Of a DNA stretch of 11,131 nucleotides, positions 5,675 through 11,131 are shown piece after piece. A model generated the notes under the pieces. That model made no database searches. It worked only from the letters and a program-made list of their open reading frames with translations, and was not told the origin of the DNA. Position numbers and translations under genes: made by a program. This stretch comes from CAYQLT01 sp964418425 (GTDB lineage: Bacteria > Bacillota > Limnochordia > Limnochordales > Geochordaceae). The stretch lies in assembly GCA_964418425.1 (NCBI GenBank), contig CAYQLT010000078.1:1-11131 (forward strand), read 5' to 3'. Within the stretch, counting starts at the first letter, position 1, and each line of letters begins with the position of its first letter.

Positions 5675-7321
5675 AGCGAGAGCGGGCCTGCGGGTGGCAG
5701 CGAGGCACGGCCCGCGCGGGTCGCAGTGGTCGGCGGCGGCATCACGGGCCTATCGGCGGCCTACTTCCTCACCCGCCAGGCTGCGGTCGCCGGGTGGCCG
5801 CTGGAATGCGTCCTCTTCGAGGCTGCCCCCGAGCTTGGGGGAAAGGTGAAGACCCTGCGTACGAACCTGGGTGCGCCGGCAGGAGCTGCTCGGGCGAACC
5901 TCGACGGCGGCGGGAGGACGGGCGTCGGCACGCTCATCATCGAGCAGGGACCGGACAGCCTGTACGCCTTTAAGCCCAGGGCCATCGAGCTGGCCCGGGA
6001 GCTGGGCCTGCAAGACTCCCTGGTGGGCGCCCGGACGGGCCTTGCGACCTACGTGTGGCGCCGGGGCCGGCTGCGCCGTCTTCCCGACGGGCTTTTGGGC
6101 CTGGCGCCGGCCCGCCTCGGCCCCTTCGTGCGAAGCGACCTGATGAGCCTGGCGGGCCGGGCCCGCATGGCCCTGGAGCCTTTCGTGCCGGCCCGGCGGG
6201 ACGGGGCCGACGAGTCGGTGGGGGCCTTCGTGGCCCGCCGGCTGGGCCGGGAGGCGGTGGACGCCCTGGCCGACCCCCTGCTGGCCGGCATCCACGCCGC
6301 CGATCCCTGGAAGCTCAGCCTGCTGGCTACCTACCCGCAGCTGCGGGAACAAGAGACGCGCTACGGCAGCCTGCTGCGAGCGGCCCGGGCCCTTCGCTCC
6401 GCCGCCCGGCCCGAACCGGCTTTGTCGGGGCGCAACGGCGTCCGGGGAAGAGCCGCCGGGCCGGTGTTTTGGTCGTTGCGCGGGGGCCTCGGCGAGTTGA
6501 CGGCCGCCCTGGTTCACCGCCTGTACGGACGCTGCGCCCTGCGCCTGCGCTCTCCGGTCGAATCCCTCTGGCCGACCGCCCCGGGTCCGGGGGCGGGCTC
6601 CGGGCGTGGCAGGTTCGCTTTGCGGACGCAGCACGGCCACGAGGAGTTCGATGCTGTGATCCTGGCGGTTCCTGCCTGGGAGGCGGCCCGGCTCGTGCGC
6701 CCCTGGGCGCCGGAGCTGGCCGGGGCGCTGGCGGGGGTGCCCTACGCCTCGGTGGCCGTGGCGGCCATGGTGTTCGCCCCCGGTCAGATCCCGCAGGCGT
6801 CCGTGGTGCGGCGCAGCACGGGAGTGCTCGTTCCCGCTGCCGAAGCGTCGGCACTGGGGCCCGGGGTGTCGGCATGCACCTGGTTTTCCACCAAGTGGCC
6901 CCATGTGAGCCCCGACGGGTGGGTGGTCGTGCGGGCGTTTTTGGGCCGCGACGGGGCCTGGGATCCCCTGGCGGCCGGCGACGCCGAGGTTCTGGCCGCG
7001 GTGCGCCGTGCGCTTCGGCCGTTGGCGGGGATCGTGGCGGAGCCCGAGGACGCGTGGGTGTTTCGGTGGCCTCAGGCGATGCCGCAATACCGGGTGGGAC
7101 ACCTGGAGCGGCTCGCCCGGGTGGATGCCCTGCGGGGCCGCTGGCAGGGCCTGTTTGTGGTGGGCGCGGGCTTGCGGGGCATGGGATTGTCCGATTGCGT
7201 GCGGCAGGCCGAGCAAGCGGCCCAAGCCTGCCTGCGCGATCTTGCTATACCTGTGGAAGAAGGGGGTTTTCAGAGTGAGCGAGGCAAGGCCCTCGGTGAG
7301 GGAGGTAGCGGCCTCCCGTGA
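5672..7321 (+). CDS. cgoX: coproporphyrinogen III oxidase (HemY type, FAD dependent), apparent CTG start
   Basis: An oxygen-dependent flavoenzyme (older name hemY) that converts coproporphyrinogen III to coproporphyrin III. It has 549 residues if begun at CTG 5672, longer than the usual 470 or so. The Rossmann FAD motif RVAVVGGGITGLSAA (16-30) is followed by FEAAPELGGK (49-58), EQGPDS (91-96) and, near the end, a C-terminal FAD motif around VVGAGLRGMGLSDC. No ATG, GTG or TTG lies in frame between the cpfC stop and GTG 5726. That GTG falls inside the first beta strand and would delete part of it. CTG 5672 has an almost perfect ribosome-binding site, GGAGGTGA (5658-5665), six bases upstream. 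Extra length comes from a Gly/Ala-rich insert (about 63-86), a second near 235-260 and a C-terminal tail that overlaps chdC. Function is firm; the start is inference. Confidence 0.92.
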   Translation: MSESGPAGGSEARPARVAVVGGGITGLSAAYFLTRQAAVAGWPLECVLFEAAPELGGKVKTLRTNLGAPAGAARANLDGGGRTGVGTLIIEQGPDSLYAFKPRAIELARELGLQDSLVGARTGLATYVWRRGRLRRLPDGLLGLAPARLGPFVRSDLMSLAGRARMALEPFVPARRDGADESVGAFVARRLGREAVDALADPLLAGIHAADPWKLSLLATYPQLREQETRYGSLLRAARALRSAARPEPALSGRNGVRGRAAGPVFWSLRGGLGELTAALVHRLYGRCALRLRSPVESLWPTAPGPGAGSGRGRFALRTQHGHEEFDAVILAVPAWEAARLVRPWAPELAGALAGVPYASVAVAAMVFAPGQIPQASVVRRSTGVLVPAAEASALGPGVSACTWFSTKWPHVSPDGWVVVRAFLGRDGAWDPLAAGDAEVLAAVRRALRPLAGIVAEPEDAWVFRWPQAMPQYRVGHLERLARVDALRGRWQGLFVVGAGLRGMGLSDCVRQAEQAAQACLRDLAIPVEEGGFQSERGKALGEGGSGLP

Positions 7322-8033
7322 GGGGAGGGCGGACGAACTGTTCGCCTACTACCTGGTTTTGCGCCGCAGCCCGCAGTGGGCGCGTCTTTCCAACGAGGAG
7401 CGGGAGCAGGCCGTCGCCCGGGCTGCGGAGACGCTGGGCGTGGATGCGGGCAGCGACCGTCCGGGGCAGGCCGAGACCTCCCACGGGCCCGTGACGGTGC
7501 GGGGGATCTACTCGGTTTCCGGCTTTCGGCCCGACGCCGACTTGATGCTGTGGTGGGTGGCCCCGTCCGCGGAAGCCATCCAGACGTTGTTCACGGAGCT
7601 TCGCCGTTCGGCGCTGGGTCGCCACCTGGAGCCGACGTGGACGTTTTTGGGGCTTCACCGCCCGGCCGAGTTCAACCCGGAGCACATCCCGGCCTTCGTG
7701 ACCGGGCATGCGCCGAAGCGGTACCTGTGCGTCTACCCCTTCGTGCGAACCCCCGACTGGTACCTGCTCGACCCGCCGGCCCGGGCCGCTTTGCTGCGAG
7801 AACACGGCGAGAAGGCCCGTCCCTACCCGGACGTGCTCGCCAACACCACGGCCGCTTTCGGTCTGGGCGACTACGAGTGGATCCTCGCCTTCGAGGCCGA
7901 TCAGCTGGCGCGTCTTGTGGACATGATCCGGGCGCTTCGCTCGGCCGAGGCCCGGCGCTACACCCGCCTGGAGACGCCCTTCGTGACGGGTGTTCGCAAG
8001 AGCCTGCGGGACGCGGCCCGGGACATGGCTTGA
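7275..8033 (+). CDS. chdC: coproheme decarboxylase, actinobacterial type
   Basis: The last heme-making step (older name hemQ): it oxidatively removes two carboxyls from coproheme with peroxide to give heme b. The 252-residue protein belongs to the chlorite-dismutase-like superfamily. It closely follows actinobacterial members through GLHRPAEFNPEHIPAF (126-141), CVYPF (152-156) and DYEWILAFEAD (199-209). The catalytic Tyr154 and proximal His177 keep the spacing remembered for the Corynebacterium enzyme (Tyr135, His158). His137 and Ala226 fall where its distal His118 and Ala207 lie, whereas Bacillus-type enzymes use a distal Gln. The start is GTG 7275, eight bases after AGAAGGGGG; GTG 7296 is an alternative. 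The gene overlaps the end of cgoX by 47 bases. The first 20 or so residues form an unrelated, flexible-looking extension. Confidence 0.95.
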   Translation: MSEARPSVREVAASREGRADELFAYYLVLRRSPQWARLSNEEREQAVARAAETLGVDAGSDRPGQAETSHGPVTVRGIYSVSGFRPDADLMLWWVAPSAEAIQTLFTELRRSALGRHLEPTWTFLGLHRPAEFNPEHIPAFVTGHAPKRYLCVYPFVRTPDWYLLDPPARAALLREHGEKARPYPDVLANTTAAFGLGDYEWILAFEADQLARLVDMIRALRSAEARRYTRLETPFVTGVRKSLRDAARDMA

Positions 8034-8049
8034 GAGGGGCGGTGGCGGC

Positions 8050-8823
8050 GTGGACTGGGTGGGCGTGAAGGAGGCATGCTCGCTTTTGGGTGTCCATGAG
8101 GCCACGCTGCGGCGCTGGACCGACCAGGGGCTGCTGCAGGCCTTCCGCACCCCGGGGGGCCACCGCCGCTACCGGCGCCGGGACATTGAGGCCTTCATGA
8201 CGGCACACCAGCAGGCGGCCCTGCCGACGCATCCGGGAGGGGAGACCAGCGCCCCGGCCCGGGTCGAGTCGCTGGCCCGCCGGACCCTCTCCGAGACCCG
8301 CCGGGAGCTTCGGGTGAGGTTGAGCTCGCAAGCCTGGAGGCCCCGCTACCGCGACCGGGAGAACGACCTGAAGGCCAGCGGCCGGGAGCTGGTCGGGCTG
8401 CTCATCCAGTATGCGGCCCGGGAACACCCCAAGGAGGCGCTGCTGGAGCAGGGCCGCGCCACGCTGCGCCGCTATGGCCGGGAGGCTGCCCAGCTCGGGC
8501 TGAGCGTGCCGGAGACGGCCCGGGCCTTCTTGGTGTTCCGGCAGACCATCCTGGACGCCATCGGCCGCAGCCTGGAGCACCCGCCTACGGCCGACCCCGA
8601 GGGGTGGCGGGTGCTGCGGCGGGCGGGGCGCTTTTTGGACGAACTGCTGGTGGCCACCCTGGAGGGGCACGCCGAGGCGAGCCAGGTAACCGCCGCCGGG
8701 GGGCAGACGGCGGGAGCCCGGGGCGCAGGCGCCGCCGAGTTGGGCGAGGCCCCTTCGCCCGGGCAGGCCGCGGGCGCCCGGGGCGCAGGGACGGAGGTGG
8801 CGGGCGTTGGCGGGGGATGGTGA
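8050..8823 (+). CDS. MerR-like DNA-binding protein with C-terminal helical domain, embedded in the heme operon
   Basis: I recognise only the first domain of this 257-residue protein. Residues 2-50 form a MerR/excisionase-type helix-turn-helix: VKEACSLLGVHEATLRRW (6-23), then the wing FRTPGGHRRYRRRDIEAFM (32-50). Residues 70-205 look all-helical (for example GRELVGLLIQYAAREHP at 111-127 and QLGLSVPETARAFLVFRQT at 148-166). They loosely recall the N-terminal domains of RsbR-type stress sensors, which is a resemblance only. There is no cysteine pair for metal sensing. Residues 206-257 are Gly/Ala rich, with GQTAGARGAG (218-227) repeated as GQAAGARGAG (238-247). The start is GTG 8050 after GAGAGGGG. 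It lies 16 bases after chdC and overlaps hemA by 17 bases, so it is cotranscribed with heme genes and may regulate them; the ligand is unknown. Confidence 0.8.
   Translation: MDWVGVKEACSLLGVHEATLRRWTDQGLLQAFRTPGGHRRYRRRDIEAFMTAHQQAALPTHPGGETSAPARVESLARRTLSETRRELRVRLSSQAWRPRYRDRENDLKASGRELVGLLIQYAAREHPKEALLEQGRATLRRYGREAAQLGLSVPETARAFLVFRQTILDAIGRSLEHPPTADPEGWRVLRRAGRFLDELLVATLEGHAEASQVTAAGGQTAGARGAGAAELGEAPSPGQAAGARGAGTEVAGVGGGW
8701..8789 (+). repeat. two 29-base direct repeats with 60-base period at the end of the regulator gene
   Basis: Bases 8701-8729 and 8761-8789 match at 26 of 29 positions. Each begins GGGCAG and ends with the identical 14-base CCCGGGGCGCAGG-type tract. The period of 60 bases keeps the frame and gives the duplicated peptide GQxAGARGAG. 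Between the copies lies a small stem, GGGCGA (8742-8747) with TCGCCC (8755-8760). The second copy ends four bases before the ribosome-binding site of hemA. It looks like a recent in-frame duplication of low-complexity coding sequence. Confidence 0.65.
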
Positions 8824-10189
8824 ACTCGCCATGCTGGGCCTGGACTACCGGACCGCCCCCCTTGGCGTGCGGGAACGGCTGCGACTGGAGCGCGAGGAGC
8901 AGGTGCGGGAACTTCTGTCTGCCATCCCCCATCCGGCCGTGGTGGTCTCGACCTGCCACCGGGTGGAGGTGTACGTCCGGGCGCAGGAGCCGGGCAGGGC
9001 GCTGGACGGGGTGGAGGTCGCGCTCGCCGAGCGCTCCGGGCTTTCGCAGGCGGCGGTGGCGGCTCACAGCCGGCGGCGGTTCGGTGAGGATGCGGCCCGC
9101 CACGCCATCGAGGTGGCCTGCGGCCTGCAGTCGGTGGTGGTGGGCGAACCCCAGGTGCTGGGCCAGGTGCGGGCGGCCTTGCAGATCGCCCGGCAGGCCG
9201 GCCGGGCCGATGGGGTGCTGACCCGCCTCTTCGAACAGGCGGTGCACGCCGGCAAGCGGGTGCGCACCGAGACCCGAACCGGGAGGTCCGGCCCCTCGCT
9301 GGCCCGGGCCGCCGTGCGGCGGCTGGCCCAAAGCGGGCTGGAGCTTCGCGGCGCGCACCTGCTGGTAGTCGGGGCCGGCGAGATGGCCATGCTGGCCGTC
9401 CGCGAGGGGGCGGCTGCGGGCGTGGGACGGGTGACCATCTGCGCCCGCCGGCCGGCCGAAGCCCTGGCGGCGGCTCAGGCGGCGGTCTCGGGGTCGGCAC
9501 CGCGGCTGGAGGTTCACGGGTTTGACGCTTTGGGCGACGACCTGGCCGTTTGCGACGCGGTCATCTCCGCGACGTCGGCCCCGGGCCCGGTCATCCGGGC
9601 CGAGATGCTGGCCCGGGCCCTCGGCCGGCGGGAGGCGGGAAGAGCCCTGTGGGTGGTCGACCTGGCGGTGCCCCGGGATGTGGAAGCCCCCGATCCCCTG
9701 CCGCCGCAGCTTTGGCTGTTCACCGTCGACGAACTGGGCGACCAGGCCGCCCCGGAGCCGCCGGAGCCGGAGGAGCTGCATCGAGCCCACGCCATCGTCG
9801 GGCAGGAGACGGCCGCCTTCATGGAGTGGGTTCGGCAGCGGGCGAGCGTTCCGGCTCTCGTTTCGATGCGCCACCACGCCGAAGAGATCTGCCAGCAGGA
9901 GCTACAGTGGGCGTGGCGGCGGCTGGGCCCGCGGCTGGACGAAGATGCCCGCCGGGTGGTGGAACGGATGGCCGAGCGCCTGACCCAGAAGTTGCTGCAC
10001 CTTCCCACCCTCTACCTCAAGTCCGCCGGGATGACGCCGGCCGACGGGGCTGCGGAGCTGGCAGCCACGGGTGAGCCTTCTGCGGTGGCGCAGGCGCCGG
10101 ATGGTGGCACGGGCCCGGCGGTGCAGAGCCTGGGACGAGGATCGGAAGAGCCACCCCGGTCGCGGCGGAGGGCGGAAGGTTTAAGGTGA
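8807..10189 (+). CDS. hemA: glutamyl-tRNA reductase
   Basis: NADPH-dependent reduction of glutamyl-tRNA(Glu) to glutamate-1-semialdehyde, the first committed step of C5-pathway heme synthesis. The 460-residue protein has the nucleophile Cys50 in VSTCHRVE (48-55; the usual Asn after Cys is His here). His99 lies before the signature GLQSVVVGEPQVLGQVR (106-122). The NADPH-binding turn GAGEMA is at 189-194, and the helical dimerisation domain spans about 320-405. The last 50 residues are a low-complexity Ala/Gly/Pro/Arg tail that the family does not need. TTG 8807 is chosen because GGAGGTGG (8793-8800) lies six bases upstream and it keeps the first beta strand; ATG 8831 would begin in the middle of that strand. 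It overlaps the upstream regulator by 17 bases, and its stop overlaps the hemC start as GTGA. No hemX-like membrane gene lies between hemA and hemC. Confidence 0.95.
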   Translation: MAGDGELAMLGLDYRTAPLGVRERLRLEREEQVRELLSAIPHPAVVVSTCHRVEVYVRAQEPGRALDGVEVALAERSGLSQAAVAAHSRRRFGEDAARHAIEVACGLQSVVVGEPQVLGQVRAALQIARQAGRADGVLTRLFEQAVHAGKRVRTETRTGRSGPSLARAAVRRLAQSGLELRGAHLLVVGAGEMAMLAVREGAAAGVGRVTICARRPAEALAAAQAAVSGSAPRLEVHGFDALGDDLAVCDAVISATSAPGPVIRAEMLARALGRREAGRALWVVDLAVPRDVEAPDPLPPQLWLFTVDELGDQAAPEPPEPEELHRAHAIVGQETAAFMEWVRQRASVPALVSMRHHAEEICQQELQWAWRRLGPRLDEDARRVVERMAERLTQKLLHLPTLYLKSAGMTPADGAAELAATGEPSAVAQAPDGGTGPAVQSLGRGSEEPPRSRRRAEGLR

Positions 10190-11131
10190 GGCCCTCTCGG
10201 CCCGGTGGAGAGCGCCGGCAGGTACGCATCGCCACTCGAAGAAGCCGCCTCGCGCTGCGGCAGGCCGAGACGGTGGCCTCCATGTTGCGCCGCCTGGACG
10301 ACCAGCTCGAGGTGGAGCTGTTGCCGCTTGCAACCTCGGGCGATCGCCTGTCGTCGGTCTGGGAGCGGCAGGAAAGGGTTCGGCCGGGTCAGGGGGTGGG
10401 GCCCGAGGCCCTGGAGGCCGATCCCGAGCGGCAGGCGCAGGTGGGTGCCTTCGTCAAGGAGCTGGAGCAGGCCATCCTGGAAGGCCGAGCCGACATGGCG
10501 GTTCACAGCCTCAAGGATGTCCCCACCCGCCTCCCGCCGGGGCTTGTCCTGGGCGCCTATCCGGTTCGGGAGGACCCTCGGGACGTGGCTGTCTTCCCGC
10601 CGGGCTCCCCTTGGGGCGGCGGCGGGCCGGCGGGGCTGGCGACGATTGGGTCCGCAGGGGCCGCCGTCCGGCCAGCGGCGGCCGCAAGGGAGATCGGCCG
10701 GGCCGAGCGGCCGCTGACGTGGCTGCCCGACGGTGCCCGTGTGGGGACCTCCTCCTTGCGGCGGCTTTTGCAGATCCGGGCGGTGCGGCCGGATGCGGTG
10801 GGGGTGACGGTGCGCGGCAACGTGGAGACCCGTCTGGCCAAGCTGGACGGGGGCCACGCCGACGTCCTGGTGCTTGCGGGAGCAGGGCTTTTGCGCCTGG
10901 GGCTCGAGGGGCGGGCGGGGGTGTGGCTGGATGCCCGGGAGGTGGTGCCGGCGCCCGGCCAGGGCGCTTTGGCGGTGGAGTGCCGGGCGGACGACCCGTG
11001 GCTTTTGGAGTGCCTGAGGGGGCTGGACGACGCCCGGATCCGGATTCAGGTGGCCGCCGAGCGGGGATTTCTGGAGGCGGTGGAGGCGGGCTGCCGGTGG
11101 CCGGTGGGGGCGCTGGCGGACGGCGGGGAGG
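10186..11131 (+). CDS. hemC: hydroxymethylbilane synthase (porphobilinogen deaminase), cut by window end
   Basis: Joins four porphobilinogens into hydroxymethylbilane. The first 315 residues are in the window, and the 3' end is missing. Recognisable motifs are RIATRRSRLALRQAE (14-28), FVKELEQAIL (89-98), HSLKDVP (107-113) with catalytic Asp111, EDPRD (129-133), VGTSSLRR (186-193), RGNVETRL (210-217), PAPGQGALAVE (255-265) and EAGCRWPVG (300-308), whose Cys303 would hold the dipyrromethane cofactor. Two regions differ from the E. coli and Bacillus proteins. About 17 extra residues lie between ATSGDR and FVKELE, with the usual GGKGLF lid changed to QVGAF. About 33 extra low-complexity residues lie between EDPRD and VGTSS. 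The start GTG 10186 overlaps the hemA stop (GTGA) and follows GGAAGG (10174-10179). Frame is intact throughout, so this is divergence rather than decay. Confidence 0.93.
   Translation, partial: MRPSRPGGERRQVRIATRRSRLALRQAETVASMLRRLDDQLEVELLPLATSGDRLSSVWERQERVRPGQGVGPEALEADPERQAQVGAFVKELEQAILEGRADMAVHSLKDVPTRLPPGLVLGAYPVREDPRDVAVFPPGSPWGGGGPAGLATIGSAGAAVRPAAAAREIGRAERPLTWLPDGARVGTSSLRRLLQIRAVRPDAVGVTVRGNVETRLAKLDGGHADVLVLAGAGLLRLGLEGRAGVWLDAREVVPAPGQGALAVECRADDPWLLECLRGLDDARIRIQVAAERGFLEAVEAGCRWPVGALADGGE

Noticed and set aside
5662..5973. GTG-started frame overlapping the cpfC stop as GTGA
   Set aside because: The junction looks typical, but the translation has no homology and is out of frame with the CgoX FAD motif; it is kept only as a possible sign of an indel.
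5750..7225. 491-codon minus-strand open frame opposite cgoX
   Set aside because: The plus strand carries clear CgoX motifs along its whole length; the antisense translation shows no domain.
8742..8760. GGGCGA/TCGCCC stem as an intrinsic terminator
   Set aside because: It is inside a coding frame, short, and lacks a T-run.
8585..9877. 430-codon minus-strand open frame opposite hemA
   Set aside because: It is antisense to hemA, whose catalytic motifs are intact, and has low-complexity composition.
1..11131. Phage, transposon, CRISPR or tRNA features
   Set aside because: I found no transposase or integrase motifs, no regularly spaced repeats, and no tRNA-like cloverleaf; the window is well explained by metabolic genes.

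Overview
The window is very GC-rich (roughly 70% or more by eye), with dense coding on the plus strand only, short spacers and frequent GTG/TTG starts. The gene content points to a high-GC member of the Bacillota of the Symbiobacterium/Thermaerobacter/Limnochordia kind. The clearest sign is a heme cluster of the coproporphyrin-dependent (Gram-positive) type. Its ferrochelatase resembles that of Bacillus, while its coproheme decarboxylase resembles that of actinobacteria. The lineage is an inference.

Left part (1-3275). An RpiR/MurR-family regulator (SIS domain) is followed by a ROK-family sugar kinase whose metal-site motif resembles N-acetylmannosamine kinase. The pair looks like the end of an amino-sugar or sialic-acid utilisation locus lying mostly upstream of the window. 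A free-standing acyl-CoA dehydrogenase follows. It carries the residues of decarboxylating glutaryl-CoA dehydrogenase.

Middle (3276-3600). This 325-base gene-free gap holds a near-consensus sigma-A promoter (TGGACA, 17 bases, TATAAT). Its -35 box lies in the loop of a perfect 9-bp inverted repeat, which may be an operator. A structured, GC-rich leader of about 105 bases precedes the first heme gene.

Right part (3601 to the window end). Seven tightly packed genes run in one direction: hemE, cpfC (hemH), cgoX (hemY), chdC (hemQ), an unfamiliar MerR-like DNA-binding protein, hemA and hemC (cut by the window end). HemA and HemC supply glutamate-1-semialdehyde precursor and hydroxymethylbilane. 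HemE makes coproporphyrinogen III, CgoX oxidises it to coproporphyrin III, CpfC inserts iron and ChdC decarboxylates coproheme to heme b. hemB, hemL and hemD are not in the window and may follow downstream. Gene junctions are +1, +6, -47, +16, -17 and -4 bases, so one transcript with coupled translation is likely.

The points most worth a second look are the regulator embedded between chdC and hemA together with the promoter dyad, the apparent CTG start of cgoX, the rebuilt active-site lid in HemC, and the mixed ancestry of the heme enzymes. No RNA genes, mobile elements or CRISPR arrays were seen.
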